Shown here: piece after piece, positions 41,614 to 49,790 of the stretch
Layout of the letters: every line of letters starts with the position of its first letter
How positions within the stretch are numbered: the first letter of the stretch is position 1
Source: Bradyrhizobium manausense
GTDB taxonomy: Bacteria > Pseudomonadota > Alphaproteobacteria > Rhizobiales > Xanthobacteraceae
Direction of reading: 5' to 3'
DNA: 50,761 nt
NCBI RefSeq assembly: GCF_001440035.1
Contig: NZ_LJYG01000112.1
Span: 564,994 to 615,754, forward strand
Program-made: the position numbers and the translations under genes
The notes under the pieces: model-generated
Seen by the model: the letters and a program-made list of their open reading frames with translations, nothing else
What the model was told of the DNA's origin: nothing
Database searches by the model: none

Positions 41614-42547
41614 CGCGCATGAACCATCGCTTGTAGGTGAAGGCAAAGGTCACGCAGATCGCGAACAGGATGACGCCGATGGCGCTGCCATAGCCGACCC
41701 GCATGCGCGAGATGCCGTTGTTGTAAAGGAAACTCACCATGGTGTTGGAGGAATCCGCAGGTCCCCCGCGCGTCAGCGGCATGACGAGATCGAACAGTTG
41801 CAGCGAGCCGACGATGGCGAAGAACACCGAGAGGCGTATGGTCGGGTAGAGCAAGGGGATCACGACATGGCGCAGCGCCTGCGATCGCGTTGCGCCGTCG
41901 ATCCGCGCCGCCTCGACCAGACTCTTGTCGAGGCTCTGCAGCGCCGCAATGAACAGCATCATATGAAAACCGAAATACTTCCACACGATGACGATCAGCA
42001 CCGCCAGCATCGCCGTATCGGTCGAGGCCAGGAGGTACGGCGGCTCGGCGCCGAAGCTGCGCCAGATCGATGCGACGAGACCGTAGTCACCGTCATAGAC
42101 GAAACTGAAGATCAAGCCGGTCGCGATCTCCGCCAGGATGTAGGGCATGAAGAACAGCATGCGCAGCGCCACCGCCCCGCGAAACTTCTCGGCCAGCATC
42201 AGGGCCAGTGTCAGGGCGAGCGGCAGCTGGATCGCGAGCGAGACCGCGATGATGAGCCCGTTGTTGCGCAGCGCGAGCCAGAACGCGCGGGTTTCCAGCA
42301 CGAAACGATAATTGTCGAAGCCGATCCAGTTGGTCGGCCTGCCGAAACCATTCCAGTTGAAGCCCGAGTACCACGCCGCCTCGCCGATCGGCAGCACCAC
42401 GAACAGCGTGAACAGCAGCAGCGCCGGCGGCAGAAACAGGATCAGGACGGTGAAGCGGCCGTCCCAGCCCGGGCCACGTACCGCAACCTGAGGGGCCGCC
42501 TCACCGGCAACGCTGATCGGCGAGGTGATCGCGATCCGTCGCGCCAC
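41606..42547 (-). CDS. Sugar ABC transporter permease (CUT1 / MalF type)
   Basis: A 313-residue membrane protein with six or more helices and the EAA loop LVEAARIDGATRSQALRHVV followed by IPLLYPT. The N-terminus carries a hydrophilic tail of about 30 residues before the first helix (FTVLILFLPPALLLFTLFVV). The start is GTG 42547, two bases after the stop of the binding-protein gene. It forms a heterodimer with the MalG-like permease. It overlaps that gene by eight bases. Confidence 0.92.
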   Translation of the reverse strand: MARRIAITSPISVAGEAAPQVAVRGPGWDGRFTVLILFLPPALLLFTLFVVLPIGEAAWYSGFNWNGFGRPTNWIGFDNYRFVLETRAFWLALRNNGLIIAVSLAIQLPLALTLALMLAEKFRGAVALRMLFFMPYILAEIATGLIFSFVYDGDYGLVASIWRSFGAEPPYLLASTDTAMLAVLIVIVWKYFGFHMMLFIAALQSLDKSLVEAARIDGATRSQALRHVVIPLLYPTIRLSVFFAIVGSLQLFDLVMPLTRGGPADSSNTMVSFLYNNGISRMRVGYGSAIGVILFAICVTFAFTYKRWFMRDE

Positions 42548-42549
42548 AG

Positions 42550-43815
42550 TCAGTTACCTTGCTTGTACGCCGCTTCGATTGCCTTCGCAGCGTCCTGCGG
42601 GCTCATGCTGCCACCTGCGATCTCCGCCGTGACGTCGTTGACGACGCGCCCGACCGACGGGCCGAGGCTCTGGTCATAGAAGTTCTGGTGATACTGCGAC
42701 CTCGCCAGATTGGCCGCGATCTGCTTCATGAAGTCGCTCTTGAGGCCCGCCTCGCCGCCCTTGACGACGGGAACGATGAAGTTGCCGGCGGCAAGCCGCG
42801 CCTGCACGTCCTTGGAGATAAAGAACTTGAGGAAGTCGGTGGCTTCCTTGGGCGCGCCCTTGGTGATCAGCCAGCCGGTGATGCCGCCGAGCGTGTCTGA
42901 CGGCTCACCCTTGCCGCCGGGTACGACCGGAAAATCGAACCAGCCAAGCTTGTCGTCGCTGAGACCGACCTTGTCGGCGGCAAGCGCGCGCTGGGTGTGA
43001 TAGAAGGAGGAGATGGCCAGGATCATCGCGGCCTTTCCGTCACCGAAATAGCCGACGGCCTGCGGGTTCTTGAAGCCGAGGAAGCCGTTCTGGAACGGCT
43101 GCAGATCGACCAGCTGCTTGAACAGCTCGCCGGATTTCTGGAAGGTCTCGCCGGCGAAGCCGCCATTCTCGCCCTTCAGCGCTGCATCGAAGGCCGGCTT
43201 GCCGCCGATGCGCACAGCGAGATGCGTCCAGTAGAAATGCAGCGGCCATTTGTCGGCACCGCCAACCACGATCGGCGTAACACCCGCGGCCTTCAGCGTT
43301 TTCACCGCGCCGAGCAGATCGTCCCATGTCTTGATCTTGCTTGGATCGACATTACCCTTGGCCATCAAATCCTTGTTGTAGAGGAAGCCGACCTGCGAGA
43401 GCGAAATCGGAAGTCCGAAGACGCGGCCGTTCTGGGTGAAGGCGGCGAGCGCCGCCGGTGCGATCGTGTCGCTGTAGCCGTCGCTCTTCACGGAATCGGT
43501 GATGTCTTCCAGCACGCCCGCATCGACCTGCGTCTTCAAGACGCCGCCGGCCCAGCTATAGATGATGTGCGGCCGGTCCTTCGATTGCAGGATGGTCGGC
43601 AGCTTGGCCTTGTAGGCCTCGTTCTCGAGGAACTGCATCTCGACCTTCACACCGGGGTGCGAGGCCTCATAGCTGCGTGCGACCTCCTCCCAGATCTTCA
43701 CCTGGGCGGGATTGACCTCGATGTGGAGCCATTTCACGGTGGTGTCGGCTGCCGCGACATTTGCGCCAAGCAGGCATGCGGCAACGGCGAGTCCCAGCTT
43801 CCCGAGCAATCTCAT
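42550..43815 (-). CDS. Sugar ABC transporter extracellular binding protein (CUT1 type)
   Basis: A 421-residue cluster-B binding protein with a clear signal peptide (LGKLGLAVAACLLGANVAAA). The mature part begins DTTVKWLHIEVNPAQVKIWE and contains FGLPISLSQVGFLYNKDLMA and GWLITKGAPKEATDFLKFF. Proteins of this family bind di- and oligosaccharides or sugar alcohols in the periplasm. ATG 43815 has GGGAGG six bases upstream; the longer frame lacks a signal. It is the first gene of the operon running down to the LacI gene at 37944, and its promoter must lie in the 163-base gap before the divergent SDR gene. Confidence 0.9.
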   Translation of the reverse strand: MRLLGKLGLAVAACLLGANVAAADTTVKWLHIEVNPAQVKIWEEVARSYEASHPGVKVEMQFLENEAYKAKLPTILQSKDRPHIIYSWAGGVLKTQVDAGVLEDITDSVKSDGYSDTIAPAALAAFTQNGRVFGLPISLSQVGFLYNKDLMAKGNVDPSKIKTWDDLLGAVKTLKAAGVTPIVVGGADKWPLHFYWTHLAVRIGGKPAFDAALKGENGGFAGETFQKSGELFKQLVDLQPFQNGFLGFKNPQAVGYFGDGKAAMILAISSFYHTQRALAADKVGLSDDKLGWFDFPVVPGGKGEPSDTLGGITGWLITKGAPKEATDFLKFFISKDVQARLAAGNFIVPVVKGGEAGLKSDFMKQIAANLARSQYHQNFYDQSLGPSVGRVVNDVTAEIAGGSMSPQDAAKAIEAAYKQGN

Positions 43816-43909
43816 CACAACCTCCCAACGGCTTTTATTCTTTGGACGCAATCCTGCCTTCGGTTTTTGAGGTACGCAACTAAAATTCTGACATATGGAC
43901 CTCACAAGA

Positions 43910-43925
43910 GGAACGGCTAAGTTCC
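43910..43925. promoter_or_regulatory. Inverted repeat between divergent SDR and importer operons
   Basis: GGAAC and GTTCC, separated by six bases, in the gap between the CUT1 importer operon and the SDR gene. It is a possible binding site for the importer's LacI regulator, based on symmetry and place alone. Confidence 0.3.
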
Positions 43926-43938
43926 TGCGAAAGAATCA

Positions 43939-43956
43939 GGGCGGGCTTCGCCGCCC
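43939..43956 (+). promoter_or_regulatory. Hairpin in the SDR gene leader
   Basis: GGGCGG and CCGCCC around a GCTTCG loop, 22 bases before the ATG of the SDR gene. It may affect message stability or act as a weak terminator; nothing more can be said. Confidence 0.35.
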
Positions 43957-43978
43957 ATAACAAGCTGAAAGGTTCCCC

Positions 43979-44737
43979 ATGGCTGCCATCTATTCCGACC
44001 TCGCCGGCAAGGTTGTGCTCATCACCGGAGGTGCAGCGGGAATTGGTGCCGCGATCGTGCGGCGCTTCGCGGAGCAGAAATCCAGGGTCGTGTTCTTCGA
44101 CATCAAGGTCGACGAAGGTCAGCGCCTGGCCCGCGAGCTGTCGGATCAAGGGCTGGCCGCGCATTTCCAGCGCGTCGACCTGACCGACATCCCGGCCCTG
44201 CGCGACGGCGTCGAAGAGGCCCGCAAGGCACACGGGCCGGTCAACATCCTGATCAACAACGCCGCGCATGACGAGCGGCACAAGACCGAGGAGATGACGC
44301 CGGAATATTGGGATGACCGCATCGCGGTGAACCTGAAGCACCAGTTCTTTGCGTCACAGGCCGTGTTGCCGGACATGAAGGCGGCCAAGTCGGGCGCCAT
44401 CATCAATTTCGGCTCGGTGTCGTGGATCGCCGGACAGGGCGGCATGGCCGCCTACACCGCCAGCAAATCAGGCGTGATCGGGCTCACGCGCTCGCTGGCG
44501 CGTGACTACGGTCCCTTCAACATCCGCGTCAACGCGATTGCACCGGGATGGATCATGACGGAGCGCCAGCTCGAGAAATGGATGACGCCCGCAGGCGAAG
44601 CCGAACTGCAGCAGCGCCAGTGCCTGAAGCGCCGGCTCGTGCCTGATGAAGTCGCGAAATTCACCCTCTTCCTCGCCTCAGACGAAGCCTCTGCCTGCAC
44701 CGCCCAGCACTACATCGTCGACGGCGGCTGGGTCTGA
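43979..44737 (+). CDS. Short-chain dehydrogenase, sugar-type
   Basis: A 252-residue classical SDR: TGGAAGIGAAI for the cofactor, INNAAHDE, NFGSVSWIAGQGGMAAYTAS with the catalytic Ser and Tyr, then KSGVIGL with the Lys, and a C-terminal QHYIVDGGWV. Similar SDRs oxidise aldoses such as glucose, galactose or arabinose at C1, or polyols. ATG 43979 has AAAGG seven bases upstream. It is divergent from the CUT1 importer operon, so the imported sugar may be its substrate. A very large hairpin lies after its stop, between it and the converging iol genes. Confidence 0.88.
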   Translation: MAAIYSDLAGKVVLITGGAAGIGAAIVRRFAEQKSRVVFFDIKVDEGQRLARELSDQGLAAHFQRVDLTDIPALRDGVEEARKAHGPVNILINNAAHDERHKTEEMTPEYWDDRIAVNLKHQFFASQAVLPDMKAAKSGAIINFGSVSWIAGQGGMAAYTASKSGVIGLTRSLARDYGPFNIRVNAIAPGWIMTERQLEKWMTPAGEAELQQRQCLKRRLVPDEVAKFTLFLASDEASACTAQHYIVDGGWV

Positions 44738-44777
44738 GGCGCTTGCCGCTGAAGGCGAGCACCTCTCTCTCGGACGT

Positions 44778-44851
44778 CGTTGCGAGCGCGGCGAAGCAAT
44801 CCAGAATCGCTCCGCGGAACGACTTTGGATTGCTTCGCTGCGCTCGCAATG
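44778..44851. repeat. Long palindromic repeat between convergent genes
   Basis: A 26-base left arm (44778-44803) and a 26-base right arm (44826-44851) are inverse complements except at two positions, which would be G-U pairs in RNA. The 22-base loop contains the palindrome TCCGCGGA. The arms include GAAGCAATCCA and its complement. It lies between the SDR gene and iolE, which converge, so it can stop transcription from both sides. I believe that similar elements are dispersed in Bradyrhizobium genomes, which a genome search can confirm. Confidence 0.85.
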
Positions 44852-44935
44852 ACGGAGCATGAGGCAGCATCGCGGCCTCTCATTGTGCAGCTTTCGCAGG
44901 ACGGGGTGCGCTTTCAGAACGTCAGAGATCTGCAA

Positions 44936-45835
44936 TCAGGCCAGCCCAGCCGCCTTCAGGCTCTGCTTCAGATGGGCAACACCCTTCTTGGCATAGGTCA
45001 GCGGGTGTGCCTTCTGCGGGTCCTGCTCAGCCTCGACGACGATCCAGCCGGAATAGCCCGGCAGTTCGCGGAAGACGGCGGGGTAATCGACCATGCCGTC
45101 GCCGGGCACGGTGTAGACACCGAGCGCGCTGCCCTGCCCCAGCACCGCGTCGAGGAAGCTCCAGTCCTCGCGGCGCGCCTGCTCCATCACCGCCCGGCGC
45201 ACATCCTTGGCGTGGACGTGGCTGATGCGGGCGCGATATTTTCGCGCCAGCGCGGCCGGATCGACACCGCCCCAGGTGGCGTGGCCGGTGTCGAGCAGGA
45301 GATGCGCGGCCTCGCCGGTCGCCGTCATGAAGGCGTCGATGTCATCAGCGCTTTCGACGATGGTGCCGATGTGATGATGGTAGACCAGCCTGACGCCTTC
45401 TGCGAGCGTGCGCTCGGCGACTTCGGTGATGCGGCGGCCGAACTGCGCCCAGTCGCCTGCCTTCATGACCGGCCGCTGCGACAGCGGCTTGCTGCGATCG
45501 CCGTGGATCGCATTCGAGGTCTCGGCGAAAACGAGGACTGATGATCCCATCGCCTTGAGGAGATCGAGATGCGGGCGCAGATGCTGCATCTCCGCGTCGG
45601 CATCGCGCTTCAAGAGCTCCGCCGAATACCAGCCGGAGATGCAGGCCATGCCGAAGGGCGCGAGCGCGGCCTTCAGGGCCTGCGGCTCACGGGGAAATTT
45701 GTGGCCGAGCTCCATGCCCTCGAAGCCGGCTTCGCGCGCCTCGGCGAGGCAGGTCTCGAGCGGTGTGTCGCCGCCGATCTCCTGGAGATCGTCGTTCGAC
45801 CAGCCGATGGGGTTGGCGCCGATACGGATAGGCAT
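44936..45835 (-). CDS. iolE: Myo-inosose-2 dehydratase
   Basis: A 299-residue TIM-barrel protein of the xylose-isomerase-like superfamily. GANPIGWSNDDLQEIGGDTP at the start and RLVYHHHIGTIVES in the middle are characteristic of IolE, which dehydrates 2-keto-myo-inositol to the trione analogue in inositol breakdown; metal ligands would be Glu and His in LLLDTGHATWGG and SHVHAKDV. It lies 15 bases after iolD on the same strand, so the two act in sequence from one transcript. The long palindrome at 44778-44851 follows its stop. Confidence 0.92.
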   Translation of the reverse strand: MPIRIGANPIGWSNDDLQEIGGDTPLETCLAEAREAGFEGMELGHKFPREPQALKAALAPFGMACISGWYSAELLKRDADAEMQHLRPHLDLLKAMGSSVLVFAETSNAIHGDRSKPLSQRPVMKAGDWAQFGRRITEVAERTLAEGVRLVYHHHIGTIVESADDIDAFMTATGEAAHLLLDTGHATWGGVDPAALARKYRARISHVHAKDVRRAVMEQARREDWSFLDAVLGQGSALGVYTVPGDGMVDYPAVFRELPGYSGWIVVEAEQDPQKAHPLTYAKKGVAHLKQSLKAAGLA

Positions 45836-45850
45836 GTCGTCCTCACTCGA

Positions 45851-47692
45851 TCAGATATTGCGACGCGCAAGCGCCTCGATGTAGCCGCGCCTTGCGGCTT
45901 CGACCTCGGTGCGCTCGGAGACCTCCGGCACCGCCACCTCCCACCAATGGCCGCCGGCGTCGGTCGAGCGCAGCGGGTCGGTGTCGATCACGACGACACT
46001 GGTCCGGTCGTGACCTCGCGCCTGCTCAAGCGCCGCTTCCAGCTCCGCGATACCGGCGACCTTGCGCGCGATCGCTCCCATCGATGCGGCGTGGGCCGCG
46101 AAGTCGATCTTGGGCAGCGTCTCGTGGCGGGCGTCGCGCAAGAGGTTGTTGAAAGGGGCGCCCCCGGTCGCGTTCTGGAGCCGGTTGATGCAGCCGAAGC
46201 CTCTGTTATCGAGCACGACGATGATGAGTTTTGCCCCTAACATCACCGACGTGGCGATCTCGGAATTCATCATCAGATAGGAGCCATCGCCGACCATCAC
46301 GACGACTTCGCGCGAGGGATCGGCGAGCTTGACGCCGAGCCCGCCGGCGATTTCGTAGCCCATGCAGGAATAGCCGTATTCCATGTGGTAGCCGCCGGGC
46401 GCGCCCGGCTGCCACAGCTTGTGCAGCTCGCCGGGCAAGCCGCCGGCCGCGCACAGCACGACATCGCTTGGCCGGCTGCGGCGCTGGACGGCGCCGACGA
46501 CCTGGGCATCGCTCGGCAAGGTTTCGTTGCCTGACGCGGTGTAGCGCGCGGCCGTTTCCAGCCAGGCCGTGCGGCCACTCCTGGCCTGCCCGGTCCAGAC
46601 GGCAGGTGCAGTCCAGCCCTGAAGGGCGGTGCCGAGCTCGGCCAAGCCGACCTTGGCATCGGCGACGAGCGGCTGCGCGCGATGCTTGCCGGCATCGAAG
46701 CTCTGCGTATTGAGGCCGATGATCCGGCAGGCAGGATCGGCGAACAGCGAGCGCGAGCCGGTGGTGAAATCCTGCAAGCGGGTGCCGATCGCCAGCACGA
46801 GATCGGCCTGCCGTGCCGCATCATTGGCGGCGCCGGTGCCGGTGACGCCGATCGCGCCGAGATTAAGAGGATGGTCGTGCGGCAGCGCGCTCTTGCCGGC
46901 CTGCGTTTCTGCCGCCGGAATGCCGTGCGCGGTGCAGAAGGCCGCAAGATCGGCTTCCGCCTCGCTGTAGAGAACGCCGCCGCCGGCGACGACGAGCGGG
47001 CGCTTGGCGGCCTTGAGCAGCGCTGCGGCCTGCGCCATCTGCGTCGCGTCGGCGCGCGGGCGGCGCGGCTGCCAGACGCGCTCGGCGAAGAACCAGCGGG
47101 GATAGTCGAAGGCTTCCGTTTGCACGTCCTGGCAGAGCGCAAGCGTCACGGGTCCACATTCGGCCGCGTCGGTCAGAACCTGCATCGCCCGCTCGAAAGC
47201 GGGCATGATCTGCTCGGGCCTGGTGATGCGATCGAAATAGCGCGAGACGGGCCTGAAGCAATCATTGGCGGAGACAGTGCCGTCGCCGAAATCCTCGATC
47301 TGCTGCAGCACGGGATCGGGACGGCGTCCGGCGAAGACATCGCCCGGCAGCAGCAACACCGGCAGGCGATTGACGTGAGCGACGGCTGCCGCCGTCACCA
47401 TATTGGTCGCGCCGGGGCCGATCGAGCTCGTCACCGCCATCATGCGCCGGCGGCGCGAGGTTTTCGCGAAGGCAATCGCGGCATGCGCCATCGCCTGCTC
47501 ATTATGCGCGCGCAACGTCGGCAGGCGGTCGCGCGCGGCATACAGCGCCTCGCCGAGGCCTGCGACATTGCCATGCCCGAAGATCGCCCAGACGCCGGCG
47601 AACAGCGGCTGATCCTTCCCGTCGATGACAGTCCGTTGCGCGGCCATCGCGGCGACAAGCGCCTGGGCCATCGTGAGCCTGATCGTCGCCAT
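45851..47692 (-). CDS. iolD: 3D-(3,5/4)-trihydroxycyclohexane-1,2-dione hydrolase (TPP enzyme)
   Basis: A 613-residue thiamine-diphosphate enzyme of the acetolactate-synthase superfamily. TIRLTMAQALVAAMAAQRTV at the N-terminus, the GHGNVAGLGEAL and AHNEQAMAHAAIAFAK segments with the catalytic Glu, and MVGDGSYLMMNSEIATSV for TPP binding identify IolD. It opens the ring of the diketone made by IolE. ATG 47692 with GGGAG six bases upstream is preferred to GTG 47695. iolB and iolC, the next steps, are not in the window. A short frame upstream is joined to it by TGATG. Confidence 0.92.
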   Translation of the reverse strand: MATIRLTMAQALVAAMAAQRTVIDGKDQPLFAGVWAIFGHGNVAGLGEALYAARDRLPTLRAHNEQAMAHAAIAFAKTSRRRRMMAVTSSIGPGATNMVTAAAVAHVNRLPVLLLPGDVFAGRRPDPVLQQIEDFGDGTVSANDCFRPVSRYFDRITRPEQIMPAFERAMQVLTDAAECGPVTLALCQDVQTEAFDYPRWFFAERVWQPRRPRADATQMAQAAALLKAAKRPLVVAGGGVLYSEAEADLAAFCTAHGIPAAETQAGKSALPHDHPLNLGAIGVTGTGAANDAARQADLVLAIGTRLQDFTTGSRSLFADPACRIIGLNTQSFDAGKHRAQPLVADAKVGLAELGTALQGWTAPAVWTGQARSGRTAWLETAARYTASGNETLPSDAQVVGAVQRRSRPSDVVLCAAGGLPGELHKLWQPGAPGGYHMEYGYSCMGYEIAGGLGVKLADPSREVVVMVGDGSYLMMNSEIATSVMLGAKLIIVVLDNRGFGCINRLQNATGGAPFNNLLRDARHETLPKIDFAAHAASMGAIARKVAGIAELEAALEQARGHDRTSVVVIDTDPLRSTDAGGHWWEVAVPEVSERTEVEAARRGYIEALARRNI

Positions 47693-47838
47693 CACTCGCT
47701 CCCACTCAACCCCGTCGCGCGGACCGGCCCGTCAAGATATTCCGCCATCGCGCCGACCGAGCGCTTGTGCTCGCGCAACTGTGTCGCGAATGTGTCGTCG
47801 CTCGATCCGATACGATGTTGCGTGGCGGTTGATGACAT
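47692..47838 (-). CDS. Possible 48-residue leader protein upstream of iolD
   Basis: A short frame, MSSTATQHRIGSSDDTF through to ATGLSGSE, whose TGA shares a base with the iolD ATG. The TGATG junction is the main support; a ribosome site is weak (GGAG 13 bases upstream). I recognise no family. It might be a coupling leader, the remnant of a lost upstream gene, or chance. It lies in the region that must also carry the divergent promoters of iolD and the inositol dehydrogenase gene. Confidence 0.25.
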   Translation of the reverse strand: MSSTATQHRIGSSDDTFATQLREHKRSVGAMAEYLDGPVRATGLSGSE

Positions 47839-47889
47839 CGAGAAGTGCAAGCTCCGACCTTGACTGGGCGGCGCAGAGAATGGAATGCT

Positions 47890-47899
47890 TATTCGAATA
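47890..47899. promoter_or_regulatory. Palindrome upstream of inositol dehydrogenase
   Basis: TATTCGAATA, a perfect 10-base palindrome, 12 bases before the dehydrogenase start. TTGACT stands on the plus strand before it and on the minus strand next to it, so it may lie between divergent promoters of the inositol genes. No clear -10 box was found on either strand. Confidence 0.35.
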
Positions 47900-47910
47900 G
47901 TCAAGCAGTG

Positions 47911-48912
47911 ATGATGGCAATGCGGGTTGGACTTCTCGGCGCCGGCAGGATCGGGCGCATTCACGGTCTCAATGTAGCGGCGCGCAGCGATGCACGGCTC
48001 GTCGCGGTGGCCGACGCCTCGAACGAGGCTGCGTCCTCGCTGGCGCAGGCGACGGGCGCGAAAGTGGCCGATGCGGATGCGATCATCGGCGATTCAGCCA
48101 TCGACGCCATCCTGATCTGCACGCCGACCGACACGCATGCCGATCTGATCGAAGCCGCCGTCTCGGCCGGCAAGGCGGTGTTCTGCGAGAAGCCGGTGGA
48201 TCTCGATTCGGACCGTATTCGCCGCTGCCTCGCCACGGTTGAAAAATCCGGCAAGCCCCTGATGATCGGCTTCAACCGCCGCTTCGATCCGAACTTTGCG
48301 GCGCTGGAGAAGCGGCTGCGCAGCGGCGAGGCCGGCGAGATCGAGATCGTCAGCGTGATCTCGCGCGATCCCGGACCGCCGCCGGTCGACTATGTGAAAC
48401 GCTCGGGCGGCCTGTTCCGCGACATGATGATTCACGATTTCGACATGGCGCGCTTCCTGCTGGCCGAGGAGCCGGTCGTCATCTTCGCAGTCGGATCGGC
48501 CCTGGTGGACAAGGCGATCGGCGAAGCCGGCGACGTCGACACCGCCGCTGTTGTCATGAAGACGGCGAGCGGCCGCATCGCGCAGATCTCGAATTCGCGC
48601 CGTGCCACTTACGGCTACGACCAGCGCGTCGAGGTGCATGGCGCGAAGGGCATGCTGCGGGCCGGCAACGTCCACGAGACGACTCTGGAGATCGCGACCC
48701 GCCAGGGCTTCCGTGCCGATCCGGTGCAGAACTTCTTTCTCGAACGCTATGCCGCCGCCTATCGCGCCGAGCTTGCAGCCTTCATCGACGCCTGCACCGG
48801 CAAGGTTGCGCCCTCGCCCACCGGTCTCGACGGGCTGCGCGCCCAGATGCTGGCCGACGCGGCGACCGAGTCGGCCCGCACCGGCCGCCCTGTCGCGATC
48901 AAGGCTGCCTGA
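47911..48912 (+). CDS. iolG: Inositol 2-dehydrogenase
   Basis: A 333-residue Gfo/Idh/MocA protein: MRVGLLGAGRIGRIHGLNVA for NAD binding, FCEKPVDLDSDRI with the EKP Lys, and GGLFRDMMIHDFDMARFLL with the catalytic Asp and His of inositol dehydrogenases. It oxidises myo-inositol to 2-keto-myo-inositol, the substrate of the IolE encoded divergently. The start may be ATG 47911 or ATG 47920; neither has a strong ribosome site. It is divergent from iolD and three bases upstream of the inositol-phosphatase gene, so the pathway is split across two opposed transcripts. Confidence 0.88.
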   Translation: MMAMRVGLLGAGRIGRIHGLNVAARSDARLVAVADASNEAASSLAQATGAKVADADAIIGDSAIDAILICTPTDTHADLIEAAVSAGKAVFCEKPVDLDSDRIRRCLATVEKSGKPLMIGFNRRFDPNFAALEKRLRSGEAGEIEIVSVISRDPGPPPVDYVKRSGGLFRDMMIHDFDMARFLLAEEPVVIFAVGSALVDKAIGEAGDVDTAAVVMKTASGRIAQISNSRRATYGYDQRVEVHGAKGMLRAGNVHETTLEIATRQGFRADPVQNFFLERYAAAYRAELAAFIDACTGKVAPSPTGLDGLRAQMLADAATESARTGRPVAIKAA

Positions 48913-48914
48913 GC

Positions 48915-49697
48915 GTGACGCCGGCCGACCTCATGCTGCGCCGTTACGCGGCCCAGGGCCTCGCCACTGAAGCGGGGCGCATCGCGCTCGGCTATTTCAG
49001 CCGGCAGGAGAGCCTCGGCGTCACGATGAAAGGCGCGCAGGATTGGCTCACCGTCGCCGACGGTGCCGTCGAGGACTTCTTGCGCGCGCGGCTGACGGAG
49101 CTTTTCCCCGGCGACACTGTCATCGGCGAGGAAGGCGGCGGCGAGGCGAGTGATGCGGTCTGGATCCTCGATCCGATCGACGGCACCGCGAACTTCGCCC
49201 ATGGCGATCGCACCTGGTGCATCTCCGTTGGCTTCCTTGTGAACCGCGAACCGACGATCGGGATCGTCGCGGCACCGGCGCTGGATGAGCTCTATGTCGC
49301 GCAACGCGGCCAGGGCGTCACGCTAAACGGGCAAAAAATCGCCGTCTCCGGCGTCGACGATATCGGACGTGCCTATGTCGAACTGGGCTGGTCGCCCCGT
49401 GTACCCTCGCAGCACTATGTCGACATGATCGGCCGCGTTTATGCCGCTGGCGGCGCGATGAAGCGCTCGGGCTCCGGCGCTTTGGGCCTCTGCCATGTGG
49501 CGAACGCCCGCACCGACGCCTATGCCGAGTTGCACATCAACGCCTGGGACATCGCCGCCGGCGTTGTGATCGCCCGCGAGGCCGGCGGCTGGGTCAGCGA
49601 CTTCTTCGCCGGCGACGGCATCAGCAAGGGCAACCCGATCCTGTGCTGCACGCCGGCGCTGGCATCGCAGCTCAGCGAAATCACCGGGATTTCCTAG
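48915..49697 (+). CDS. Inositol monophosphatase-family protein
   Basis: A 260-residue Mg-dependent phosphatase. GEEGGG is motif 1, WILDPIDGTANFAHG is the metal-binding motif 2, and INAWDIAAGVVIAREAGG is the C-terminal motif. The family removes phosphate from inositol-1-phosphate, fructose bisphosphate, histidinol phosphate and others. Position directly after inositol dehydrogenase (GTG start two bases after the stop) makes an inositol or related phosphate the natural guess. The start GTG 48915 gives full length; ATG 48933 is an alternative with a slightly shorter N-terminus. Confidence 0.88.
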   Translation: MTPADLMLRRYAAQGLATEAGRIALGYFSRQESLGVTMKGAQDWLTVADGAVEDFLRARLTELFPGDTVIGEEGGGEASDAVWILDPIDGTANFAHGDRTWCISVGFLVNREPTIGIVAAPALDELYVAQRGQGVTLNGQKIAVSGVDDIGRAYVELGWSPRVPSQHYVDMIGRVYAAGGAMKRSGSGALGLCHVANARTDAYAELHINAWDIAAGVVIAREAGGWVSDFFAGDGISKGNPILCCTPALASQLSEITGIS

Positions 49698-49790
49698 TCG
49701 ACTTAATAGTTATTGCTTTGGAACTGAAGAGACGCCACCGTCCCAGCCAATGACAGAGAATATCAAGTTCTCGTTCTCGGGAGGTGGACC

